DNA of 7,674 bases from Clostridia bacterium (GTDB lineage Bacteria > Bacillota > Clostridia > Christensenellales > Borkfalkiaceae): contig JAFOHH010000126.1 in NCBI GenBank assembly GCA_017421905.1, positions 1 through 7,674 of the forward strand, read 5' to 3'. Of the stretch, positions 1 to 7,650 are shown in pieces. The notes under the pieces are model-generated. The model was not told the origin of the DNA. It did no database searches and worked only from the letters and a program-made list of their open reading frames with translations. How positions within the stretch are numbered: the stretch's first letter is position 1; every line of letters starts with the position of its first letter. Made by a program: the position numbers and the translations under genes.

Positions 1-1286
<1,286 letters not shown>

Positions 1287-1287
<1 letters not shown>

Positions 1288-1292
1288 GGAGG
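1287..1292 (+). promoter_or_regulatory. gyrA ribosome binding site that selects the start codon
   Basis: AGGAGG overlaps the last base of the gyrB stop codon. It lies 7 bases before the ATG at 1300 but only 1 base before the in-frame ATG at 1294. The spacing therefore favours 1300 as the gyrA start and removes two residues from the longest reading frame. Its position on the gyrB stop also suggests reinitiation, helping to balance the two subunits. Confidence 0.8.
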
Positions 1293-1299
1293 GATGGTT

Positions 1300-3906
1300 A
1301 TGGCTAAAAAAGACGTAAAACCCGAATTGAAAGAAGAGTTTAAACAGATACTCGAAAAAACCATCATTAAAAACGTAAACGTAGAAGACGAAATGAAAAA
1401 ATCGTTTATCGCCTACGCTATGGCGGTAAACGTTTCCCGTGCGATTCCCGACGTTCGCGACGGCTTAAAGCCCGTTCACAGAAGAATTTTGTATTCTATG
1501 AACGAGCTGGGCATCACGCACGATAAACCCTTCCGTAAATGCGCCCGTATCGTCGGTGACGTACTCGGTAAATACCACCCCCACGGCGACAGCTCGGTAT
1601 ACGATGCTCTCGTACGCTTGGCGCAAAGCTTTTCCATTAACTTCCCGCTTATCGACGGGCACGGAAACTTCGGTTCGGTAGACGGCGACTCCGCCGCTGC
1701 TATGCGTTATACCGAGGCGCGCCTTTCCAAGCTCGCATCGGAAATGCTGCGCGAAATCGATAAGGAAACGGTAGACTCCTACCCCAACTTCGACGATACG
1801 CTCATGCAACCCACCGTTCTTCCCGCACGTTTCCCCAACCTGCTCGTAAACGGTGCGGACGGTATCGCCGTTGGTATGGCAACCAGCATTCCTCCCCACA
1901 ACCTCGTAGAATGTATCGATGCAACCATCGCGCTCATCGATAATCCCGAAATTACGGTAGAAGAGCTCATGAACTACGTTCCTGCGCCCGACTATCCCAC
2001 GGGCGGCATCATTATGGGCCGTACCGCTATTAATCAAGCTTACCGCACCGGTCGCGGCGGCGTCGTGCTCCGCGCAAAAACGGAAATTGAAGAATTCAAC
2101 AACGGCACGCGCAACCGCATTATCGTAACCGAACTCCCTTACCAAGTAAACAAGGCAAAGCTTATCGAAACGATTGCCGATTACGTAAAGGACAAGAAAA
2201 TCGAAGGTATTTCCGACATTCAGGATAACTCCGACCGCGACGGTATGCGCATCGTAATCGACGTAAAGCGCGATGCAAACGCGCAAGTCGTTCTCAACAC
2301 ACTCTTTAAGCACACCAACTTGCAGGTTTCCAACGGTATTACCTTGCTTGCCCTCGTCAATGGCGAACCCAAGGTTCTTTCCTTAAAGGAATGCTTGCAT
2401 TACTATATCCTGCACCAAAAGGAAGTTATCGAGCGCCGCACCAAGTACGATCTTGAAAAGGCGGAAGAACGCGAGCATATCGTAAACGGTCTTATCATCG
2501 CGCTTGCCAACATCGACGAAGTCGTTGCTACCTTAAAAGCTTCTAAAGACCGTCCCGATGCAACTGCAAAGCTTATGCAACGCTTTGAGCTTTCCGATAA
2601 GCAGGCAGGGGCAATTCTCGATATGCGCTTGCAACGCTTAACCTCTCTCGAAGTAGAAAAACTGCAAGCCGAACAACAAAACCTCATCGACCAAATTGCC
2701 GACTTTAAGGATATTTTAGCAAGCGAAAGCCGCGTAATGGCTATCGTTAAAAACGATCTTACCGAAATTAAGGAAAAATACCCCTCCGAACGCAGAACGG
2801 AAATTTCCGTTGCCGACGGCGACTTGTTAGATGCAGACTTAATTGAAGAGGAAGACGTTGTTATTTCCATGACGCACGCAGGCTATATCAAGCGTATTGC
2901 GGTAGACGAATACCGCGCGCAAAACCGCGGCGGTAGGGGCGTAACGGCGCATAAGACGAAGGATGAAGACTTCGTAGAAAGAATGTTCGTATGCTCCACG
3001 CACGACGACGTGCTCTTCTTTACCAACTTTGGTAAGGTTTACGCAATTAAGGGCTTTGAAGTGCCCGAGGCGCAAAAGAACGCCCGCGGCAGAGCAATGG
3101 TTAACCTGTTGCAGGTTTCCGAAGGGGAAAAGGTAACGGCAGTCGTTCCCAGAACCAAGGACACCGCGGCAGAAGGCTATCTCGTTATGGCAACGGCGCA
3201 AGGCCTTATTAAAAAGACCGCCCTTTCCGAATTTGAAAGCATCCGCAAGGTGGGTAAAATTGCCATCAGCTTAAACGAAGGCGATTCCCTCATTCAAGTA
3301 GAGGTATCCGGCGGCGATAATGAAATTATCGTTGCATCTCACAACGGTAAATGTATCCGCTTTAGCGAAAACGACGTTCGCCCCATGGGTAGAGATACGC
3401 ACGGCGTAAGAAGCATCGAACTGGCGGAAGGCGACTACGTTGTAGATATGGTTATTTTACAGCCTGATGCGGAAATTATTACCATTACCGAAAACGGCTA
3501 CGGAAAACGCTCCCCGGTAGAGGATTACCGTTTACAAACCCGTGCCGGCAAGGGTATCAAGGCGGGCGTATTCAACGCAAAAACGGGCCTTCTCGTAAGC
3601 TTAAAGCAAGTTAAAGAAGATAACGACGTTATGATGATTTGCGAAAACGGCATCGTTATCCGCATTCATGCAAATCAAATCAGCAAAATCGGCAGAGATA
3701 CCCAAGGCGTACGCATTATGCGCGTAGAAAACACCAAAATTTCCAACGTGGCAATTGCTCCGAGGGAAGAAGACGAACCGGAAGAAGGAGAAATAGCAGA
3801 GGGTGAAACTACTCCCGTGGCAGAAGAAACCGCTCCCGTAGCGGAGGAAACCACAGCCGTAGCACAAGAGGCTGGCGCTCCCGAAGAAAACGGTTCTGCC
3901 GAATAA
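1300..3906 (+). CDS. gyrA: DNA gyrase subunit A
   Basis: Breakage-reunion subunit of DNA gyrase, 868 residues from the ATG at 1300, a normal length for the family. The winged-helix region carries the catalytic tyrosine in RYTEAR (Tyr137, equivalent to E. coli Tyr122). The quinolone-determining loop reads [10 protein letters not shown], with Ser98 and Asp102 at the E. coli 83 and 87 positions, which is the susceptible form. A tower and a coiled-coil gate follow (around residues 170-500, including [15 protein letters not shown] from about 367). The C-terminal beta-pinwheel (about 515-825) contains the GyrA box QNRGGRG at 541-547, which marks gyrase rather than topoisomerase IV, and a second similar motif, QTRAGKG. 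Six repeats of the GyIKR / GrdtqGVR type are recognisable. The protein ends in an acidic tail of about 45 residues containing a heptad repeat. The gene is almost certainly co-transcribed with gyrB and is followed by a terminator at 4060. Confidence 0.97.
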   Translation: MAKKDVKPELKEEFKQILEKTIIKNVNVEDEMKKSFIAYAMAVNVSRAIPDVRDGLKPVHRRILYSMNELGITHDKPFRKCARIVGDVLGKYHPHGDSSVYDALVRLAQSFSINFPLIDGHGNFGSVDGDSAAAMRYTEARLSKLASEMLREIDKETVDSYPNFDDTLMQPTVLPARFPNLLVNGADGIAVGMATSIPPHNLVECIDATIALIDNPEITVEELMNYVPAPDYPTGGIIMGRTAINQAYRTGRGGVVLRAKTEIEEFNNGTRNRIIVTELPYQVNKAKLIETIADYVKDKKIEGISDIQDNSDRDGMRIVIDVKRDANAQVVLNTLFKHTNLQVSNGITLLALVNGEPKVLSLKECLHYYILHQKEVIERRTKYDLEKAEEREHIVNGLIIALANIDEVVATLKASKDRPDATAKLMQRFELSDKQAGAILDMRLQRLTSLEVEKLQAEQQNLIDQIADFKDILASESRVMAIVKNDLTEIKEKYPSERRTEISVADGDLLDADLIEEEDVVISMTHAGYIKRIAVDEYRAQNRGGRGVTAHKTKDEDFVERMFVCSTHDDVLFFTNFGKVYAIKGFEVPEAQKNARGRAMVNLLQVSEGEKVTAVVPRTKDTAAEGYLVMATAQGLIKKTALSEFESIRKVGKIAISLNEGDSLIQVEVSGGDNEIIVASHNGKCIRFSENDVRPMGRDTHGVRSIELAEGDYVVDMVILQPDAEIITITENGYGKRSPVEDYRLQTRAGKGIKAGVFNAKTGLLVSLKQVKEDNDVMMICENGIVIRIHANQISKIGRDTQGVRIMRVENTKISNVAIAPREEDEPEEGEIAEGETTPVAEETAPVAEETTAVAQEAGAPEENGSAE
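3811..3873 (+). repeat. 21-base in-frame tandem repeat encoding the acidic GyrA tail
   Basis: Three consecutive 7-codon units encode [14 protein letters not shown] and TAVAQEA (GyrA residues 838-858). They lie within a Glu- and Pro-rich stretch that reaches the stop codon. The copies differ mostly at third codon positions and in the last unit, so the peptide pattern is better kept than the DNA. The unit is low-complexity and probably disordered. In E. coli GyrA an acidic C-terminal tail tunes DNA wrapping; a similar role here is inference. Confidence 0.7.
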
Positions 3907-3907
3907 T

Positions 3908-4012
3908 TTTGCGCACCGTTTTAGCGGCGCAAAGCGAAAGCCAAAAAGCAAAGCGAAACGCAAAAAGCGTTAAACGCAACAATAGGGAAAGGCTTTCCTC
4001 TTATCCGATAAG
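3908..4012. repeat. Cluster of small dyads and a short direct repeat after gyrA
   Basis: The first part of the gyrA-maf gap is non-coding and dyad-rich. TTTGCGC (3908-3914) and GCGCAAA (3927-3933) form a perfect 7-bp stem around a 12-base loop, with no T-run after it. GCAAAGCGAAA occurs twice, at 3929-3939 and 3948-3958. Three odd-length palindromes follow: GCGTT-A-AACGC (3967-3977), GGAAAG-G-CTTTCC (3986-3998) and CTTATC-C-GATAAG (4000-4012). The last could fold as a 6-bp hairpin with the loop TCCGA. I recognise no known RNA family or protein site. It may be structured 3' untranslated RNA of the gyrase transcript. Confidence 0.4.
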
Positions 4013-4059
4013 GGTAACGTAAAAGAGAAACGCTTCCAACTAATCCATAAAATCGCAAT

Positions 4060-4087
4060 ACCAAACCGCGCGCGCGGTTTGGTTTTT
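4060..4087 (+). terminator. Intrinsic terminator of the gyrB-gyrA operon
   Basis: ACCAAACCGCG (4060-4070) pairs perfectly with CGCGGTTTGGT (4073-4083), and the right arm runs into TTTTT (4083-4087). The nominal loop is only two bases, so the inner GC pairs would open to make a working loop. The stem is long, GC-rich at the top and followed by U residues, the usual rho-independent form. It separates the gyrase operon from maf, although I found no convincing promoter between it and maf. Confidence 0.85.
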
Positions 4088-4102
4088 GCTTATCAAACGT
4101 TT

Positions 4103-4125
4103 GCGCGGGGAAATGTTTTCCGCGC
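4103..4125 (+). other. Hairpin in the maf leader, next to its ribosome binding site
   Basis: GCGCGGGGAA (4103-4112) pairs with TTTTCCGCGC (4116-4125): eight Watson-Crick pairs and two G-U pairs around the loop ATG. No T-run follows, so it is not a normal terminator. It ends three bases before AGGAG (4129-4133), the likely maf ribosome binding site. It could stabilise the message or limit ribosome access, but neither role can be shown from sequence. Confidence 0.5.
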
Positions 4126-4137
4126 GATAGGAGAGTT

Positions 4138-4695
4138 ATGAAAGTCGTACTGGCCAGCCTTTCTCCACGGAGAAAGCAGCTGCTTGCAACCCTTCTTCCG
4201 CAATTTGAAATTATCGGTGCGGAAGGGGAGGAATCGGCAGAGGGCGCAAATCCTTCTCAAACGGCAATGCTGCGCGCAGAGCAAAAAGCGCGCGAGGTAA
4301 AAGCTCGTTTGCAGGAGAAAGCCGTAGTTATCGGTAGCGATACCATCGTTGCCCTAAACGGCGAAATTTTAGGCAAGCCCCAAAATAGCGAGGACGCAAA
4401 GCGTATGCTCCGCGCCTTATCGGGTAAATCGCATCAGGTTATAACGGGCGTTGCCTTTTTGGGCGAACGGATAAGCCGCGTTCTTTGCGATATTACCACG
4501 GTGCGTTTTCATTCGCTCAGCGAAGAGTTAATCGAACGGTACGTCGCTACGGGCAGCCCCTTGGATAAAGCGGGCGCGTACGGCATACAGGACGGGTTTC
4601 CGCTCGTAAAAGAATACGTGGGCAGCTACGATAACGTCGTTGGCTTTCCTACCGAATTAATGAAAAGCCTTTTAATAGAGGAGGGTGTGTTATGA
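4138..4695 (+). CDS. maf: Maf-family nucleoside triphosphate pyrophosphatase (YhdE type)
   Basis: House-cleaning enzyme of 185 residues, the usual length, cytoplasmic. Members of the YhdE branch cleave dTTP, UTP and modified pyrimidine nucleotides to the monophosphate and pyrophosphate, and some are linked to septum inhibition. Visible motifs are the N-terminal phosphate-binding ASLSPRR (residues 6-12), GSDTIV with the conserved acidic Asp68, LGKP (78-81), and DKAGAYGIQ (143-151) followed by GSYDNVVGFP near the end. The AGAYGIQ and GxYxxVxG pattern fits the YhdE branch rather than the YceF (7-methyl-GTP) branch. The residue after GIQ is Asp152, where Gly is more usual. The start is supported by AGGAG at 4129-4133, a slightly short spacing of 4 bases. 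The stop TGA overlaps the next gene's ATG (ATGA, 4692-4695), so translation of the pair is probably coupled. Confidence 0.93.
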   Translation: MKVVLASLSPRRKQLLATLLPQFEIIGAEGEESAEGANPSQTAMLRAEQKAREVKARLQEKAVVIGSDTIVALNGEILGKPQNSEDAKRMLRALSGKSHQVITGVAFLGERISRVLCDITTVRFHSLSEELIERYVATGSPLDKAGAYGIQDGFPLVKEYVGSYDNVVGFPTELMKSLLIEEGVL

Positions 4696-5696
4696 AAAAG
4701 GGAATGATTGCAATCGATATCGGTTCTTCCAACACCAAAATTTATCGCTTGGGCGCAGGCGTAGTGCTTTGCGAACCCAGCGTCGTTGCCGTTGCCGCAG
4801 GCGAAAAGCGCACGGTAAAGGCCGTGGGTATCGACGCTAAAAAATTAATCGGCAAAACGGCGGAGCATACCTCCATCGTTTGCCCCATTGTCGAAGGGGC
4901 TGTCGTTAGCGAACGTATGGCGGTAGAAATGCTTTCCTCCTTCCTTAAAAAGGTGCAGTCGAGCGAACGCGTTTCCTCCGCGCTCGTAACCGTTCCTTGC
5001 GGCCTTGGCGAGGCAGAACAGTACCGCCTTGGTATGGCGCTGAAGGGTGCGGGGATTTCCCACTATACTTTCGTGCAAAATCCCGTTTGCGCGGCGCTTG
5101 GCATGAACGTTCCCCTTACCGAAGAATCGCCCTGCTTTATCGTAGATATGGGCGGCGGCATCACCAACATTGCCGCGCTGTCGCTAGACGGCATCATCGC
5201 AGGGCTTTCGCTATCGCTTGGCGGCTCTAATATCGATGCGCAGCTCATCGACTATATCGCCTTTCACGAACGCATGAAAATAGGCCTTTTAACTGCCGAA
5301 CGCTTAAAACAGCAAATCGGTAGCTTAATTGCGGGCGATTCCACCCAAACGGTAGTAAACGGAAGAGATATCGAAACGGGTCGTCCGCGCTCTATTGCGC
5401 TTTCCTCTTCGGATATTTACGAGCCTATGAAGCTCTATTTCGATAAGGTGGTAGAAGTAGTACGCATGGTGCTTTCCAAGCTCCCTGCCGAGGTTTCTGC
5501 AGAAATCAGCCGTACGGGTATTATGGTAACGGGCGGAACGTCTAAAGTTCCCGGCATGGCAGAATATCTTTCCCATAAGGATCGTTTGGATATGCCCGTA
5601 ACCGTTGCCGATGCTCCCGAGCTTTCCGCAGTTATCGGTGCAGGTGCGGTTTGCGGCAATAAGGACCTCTTAAAAACCATTAAAACCTCTTTCTAA
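4692..5696 (+). CDS. MreB-like actin homologue with altered catalytic positions
   Basis: Actin-like protein of 334 residues, matching MreB in length and end to end in sequence. MreB polymerises on ATP under the membrane and directs wall synthesis in rods. The phosphate-1 loop DIGSSNT starts near residue 9, the phosphate-2 loop DMGGGIT lies at 152-158, and the adenosine-side motif VTGGT ends at 283. NGRDIETGRPR and TAERLKQQIG also match MreB. The divergence is at the active site: the usual IEEP reads VQNP (Gln129, Asn130), and the first Thr of GGGTT is Ile157. In MreB these are the Glu and Thr that position the attacking water, so hydrolysis may be weak. The loop before VTVPCG is about three residues shorter than in E. 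coli, and I see no N-terminal amphipathic helix. AGGAGG (4679-4684) lies 7 bases before the ATG, which overlaps the maf stop. No mreC or mreD follows. It could be a secondary MreB/Mbl-type paralogue rather than the main one, so no symbol is given. Confidence 0.85.
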   Translation: MKKGMIAIDIGSSNTKIYRLGAGVVLCEPSVVAVAAGEKRTVKAVGIDAKKLIGKTAEHTSIVCPIVEGAVVSERMAVEMLSSFLKKVQSSERVSSALVTVPCGLGEAEQYRLGMALKGAGISHYTFVQNPVCAALGMNVPLTEESPCFIVDMGGGITNIAALSLDGIIAGLSLSLGGSNIDAQLIDYIAFHERMKIGLLTAERLKQQIGSLIAGDSTQTVVNGRDIETGRPRSIALSSSDIYEPMKLYFDKVVEVVRMVLSKLPAEVSAEISRTGIMVTGGTSKVPGMAEYLSHKDRLDMPVTVADAPELSAVIGAGAVCGNKDLLKTIKTSF

Positions 5697-5700
5697 TTAT

Positions 5701-5721
5701 AAACGCCCGTTTGGGCGTTTT
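5701..5721 (+). terminator. Intrinsic terminator after the mreB-like gene
   Basis: AAACGCCC (5701-5708) pairs with GGGCGTTT (5713-5720) around the loop GTTT, only four bases after the stop codon. The right arm ends in TTTT (5718-5721), and a second T-run follows at 5724-5728. It closes the maf-mreB unit and shows that mreC and mreD are not co-transcribed with it. Confidence 0.9.
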
Positions 5722-5743
5722 CATTTTTAAGGGAAAAAGCTTA

Positions 5744-5772
5744 TTGTTGCAACTTGTAATGCGCTGCAACAA
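5744..5772. promoter_or_regulatory. Perfect 8-bp inverted repeat upstream of the beta-helix gene promoter
   Basis: TTGTTGCA (5744-5751) and TGCAACAA (5765-5772) are exact inverted copies separated by 13 bases. The left half also sits in the palindrome GTTGCAAC (5746-5753). The element lies about 30 bases upstream of the -35 box, a plausible place for an activator or an upstream operator. I cannot assign a regulator family. It might instead be a weak hairpin. Confidence 0.4.
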
Positions 5773-5801
5773 AACGCCATAAAAAAAGTCGCAAAAAACG
5801 A

Positions 5802-5830
5802 TGGAAAGTTTTTCCGCCGTTTGGTATAAT
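5802..5830 (+). promoter_or_regulatory. Sigma-A-type extended -10 promoter for the beta-helix gene
   Basis: The -10 box is a consensus TATAAT (5825-5830) preceded by TGG, giving an extended -10. TGGAAA (5802-5807) is a weak -35 match (4 of 6) at the ideal 17-base spacing. A-tracts at 5771-5774, 5781-5787 and 5793-5798, about 11 bases apart, resemble an UP element. Transcription should begin near 5837, leaving a leader of roughly 33 bases. Confidence 0.8.
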
Positions 5831-5857
5831 AAAATCCGTATTAACAACTATTTGTTT

Positions 5858-5862
5858 GGGAG
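5858..5862 (+). promoter_or_regulatory. Ribosome binding site fixing the start at 5870
   Basis: GGGAG lies 7 bases before the ATG at 5870. The in-frame ATG at 5801 has no such site and lies upstream of the predicted transcription start, so it cannot be used from this promoter. Confidence 0.75.
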
Positions 5863-5869
5863 AAAAACA

Positions 5870-7525
5870 ATGAAGTTTTGCTACAATTCACAAACCTTTA
5901 ACTATGCACAAATGAAAAAAGACCTGCGCTCTGCCGCTTACGGCGACGTGTTTTCCTTTGAAAAGGGCGTTTACCACGTTTACGAGGAGCAAACGGATAA
6001 AGCCTATTACGCCGTTTCCAACTGCGATGCAGGCGTTAAAAGCATTGCTTTTTATTTAAAGAACCAAGAAAACGTTACGATAGAGGGGAACGGCAGTACG
6101 CTGATGCTGCACGGCAGAATTTCCCCCTTTATTATCGACGGCGGCAAAAAAATTACCATAAAGGGCTTTACCGTAGACTACGAAAAGGCATTTTATTTGC
6201 AAGGTAGGGTGGTTTCTTCAACCGAAAGCTATTTAGACCTTGCCCTTTTGCCGCAAAACGAATATTATTTCGACGGCACGACCCTCGTGCAAAAAATAGG
6301 AGATGCGGAAGTTCGCTTTGACGAAAACGCTCCTAGCCTATGGCAAGCCTTCGATGCAGAGAAAAAGCGCGTTTTAAGGGATAGTCAATGCCGCGTGGTG
6401 CGTTTTAGCGCACCCGCTCCCGATCAAACGGAAAAGGAGCTCTTTTTCGTAGAGGAAATTGCCCCGAAAACCCTCCGCATCTACGGCAAGGAAATGCAAG
6501 AATTTCCCGTTGGGGCGGAAATTGTATTTTACGGCGAAAAGCGCAACGCCAACACGGTGTTCGCCAGCGGTGTAAACGGGCTTACCGTTACCGATTTGGA
6601 AATTTATCACAGCCCCTCGTTTGGCGTAAATTGCCAGCTTTGCAAAAACGTAACGCTTACCCGCGTTTCTTGCCGGCTGGGAGAGGCTCGCCACGGGCTC
6701 GTTACCGCCAATGCCGATGCTACCCACTTTATCGCCTGCACGGGTACGGTAAAGCTGGATAATTGCTATTTTGAAAATATGCTGGACGACGGCACCAACG
6801 TACATAGCATTTTTACCGACGTTGTTTCGGTAAACGGAAAGGAAGTTCGCTTGCGTCTTTTCCACCACCAACAGCAGGAAATAAACGTATACCTCCCCGG
6901 CGATACGGTTATCTTTTACCGCAAAAAAAGCCTACAACCCGTCTGCAGGGCGAAAATTCTTTCCTCCCGTCTTGTGGCAAAGGATTGTGTGGAAATCGTC
7001 GTAAAAGGCAAATTATCGGGCGTAACGGTGGGCGACCAGGCAGAAAATTATACCCGTCAACCCAAATTTCAAATGATAAACTGCACCGTGCGCAATAACC
7101 GCCCGCGCGGCGCGCTCGTTGCAACCCGCAAAAAGGCAGTGGTTAAGGGCTGCTATTTTTCCACCAGCAGCAGCGGTGTGGAGGTTTCTGTCGAAAACTT
7201 GTATTGGTACGAATCGGGCGGCGTAACCAACCTTCTCATTAAAAACAACGTGTTTGAGGATTGTTGCCATCAATACGGCGGCGCGGCTGTCGGCGTAGTA
7301 CCTAGCTATCCGTACGAGGAGGGAAACAAGCACTATTGCCGCAATATCCGTATGGTAAATAACGTGGTTAAAACGCAGGATAAAATGCTGCTGTTTGCAA
7401 AAAGCTCGAAAAACGTGCTCGTAAAAAATAACGCGCATTTAACCCTTTCGGGAGAGCCCCTTTGCGGCGTGGAAACGCATTATACCGAAAACTGCAAAAA
7501 CGTGCGCCTTATCCCCAAAAAATAA
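5870..7525 (+). CDS. Right-handed beta-helix protein, GH110-type alpha-galactosidase family
   Basis: Predicted glycoside hydrolase of 551 residues. GH110 enzymes are inverting exo-enzymes that remove alpha-1,3-linked galactose, for example from blood-group B glycans. The N-terminal part has the family look: ISN/VSN-type segment, IAFYL, NVTIEGNGSTLMLHG, then ITIKGFTVDYE. Beta-helix coils are interrupted by two probable beta-rich insertions (about residues 100-230 and 313-395). The centre has ADATHF with Asp283 and LDDGTNVH with Asp306 and Asp307. From memory, the three active-site Asp of a characterised GH110 enzyme have the same 23 and 24 residue spacings. YWYESGGV (around Trp446 and Glu448) and the following NNVFEDC also fit. 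The N-terminus is polar with no signal peptide, lipobox or membrane segment, so it is probably cytoplasmic. It has its own promoter, with no partner gene in view. If not GH110, it is a beta-helix carbohydrate-active protein of unknown substrate. Confidence 0.75.
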   Translation: MKFCYNSQTFNYAQMKKDLRSAAYGDVFSFEKGVYHVYEEQTDKAYYAVSNCDAGVKSIAFYLKNQENVTIEGNGSTLMLHGRISPFIIDGGKKITIKGFTVDYEKAFYLQGRVVSSTESYLDLALLPQNEYYFDGTTLVQKIGDAEVRFDENAPSLWQAFDAEKKRVLRDSQCRVVRFSAPAPDQTEKELFFVEEIAPKTLRIYGKEMQEFPVGAEIVFYGEKRNANTVFASGVNGLTVTDLEIYHSPSFGVNCQLCKNVTLTRVSCRLGEARHGLVTANADATHFIACTGTVKLDNCYFENMLDDGTNVHSIFTDVVSVNGKEVRLRLFHHQQQEINVYLPGDTVIFYRKKSLQPVCRAKILSSRLVAKDCVEIVVKGKLSGVTVGDQAENYTRQPKFQMINCTVRNNRPRGALVATRKKAVVKGCYFSTSSSGVEVSVENLYWYESGGVTNLLIKNNVFEDCCHQYGGAAVGVVPSYPYEEGNKHYCRNIRMVNNVVKTQDKMLLFAKSSKNVLVKNNAHLTLSGEPLCGVETHYTENCKNVRLIPKK

Positions 7526-7526
7526 T

Positions 7527-7650
7527 CCCTTTTCCGCGCAAGGCGGAAGTGGTTAATTCCCTTTTCCGCGCAAGGCGGAAGTGGTTAGTTCCCTTTTCCG
7601 CGCAAGATGGAAGGGAGCTTCGGTTCTTTTCTATTCCGCGCAAGGCGGAA
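7527..7650. repeat. Four-copy extragenic stem-loop repeat
   Basis: The 17-base core TTCCGCGCAAGGCGGAA, a 6-bp perfect stem (TTCCGC/GCGGAA) with the loop GCAAG, occurs exactly at 7532-7548, 7564-7580 and 7634-7650, and in a changed form at 7596-7612. The first three copies sit in units of exactly 32 bases starting at 7527, 7559 and 7591; units 1 and 2 differ by one base, while the fourth core is offset by 38 bases. No copy is followed by a good T-run on either strand. The array starts two bases after the beta-helix gene stop. No reading frame or known RNA is recognised in this 149-base end of the window. Confidence 0.9.

Noticed and set aside
1465..2313. A 282-codon open frame on the minus strand inside gyrA
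   Set aside because: It is fully antisense to a highly conserved part of gyrA, has no recognisable domain and arises from codon bias on the coding strand.
1300..3906. Topoisomerase IV subunit A (parC) instead of gyrA
   Set aside because: A GyrA box (QNRGGRG) and six pinwheel repeats are present, and the gene follows a GyrB-type partner.
4103..4125. A second terminator before maf
   Set aside because: Neither strand has a T-run after the stem, and it abuts the maf ribosome binding site.
4116..4125. TTTTCCGCGC in the maf leader is shared with the repeat units at 7530-7539 and 7562-7571
   Set aside because: Only ten bases of a common AT/GC pattern are shared and the rest of the hairpin differs, so common origin is not supported.
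5744..5772. A minus-strand terminator formed by the inverted repeat
   Set aside because: The stem is half A-T with a 13-base loop, the T-run is offset by several bases, and no minus-strand gene needs it.
6374..6871. A 165-codon minus-strand open frame inside the beta-helix gene
   Set aside because: It lies opposite the GH110-type active-site region, has no recognisable family motif or ribosome binding site, and is a shadow of the real frame.
7527..7650. A short CRISPR array
   Set aside because: The 15-base stretches between the first cores are nearly identical instead of unique, the repeat is only 17 bases, the spacing is irregular at the last copy, and no cas gene is in view.
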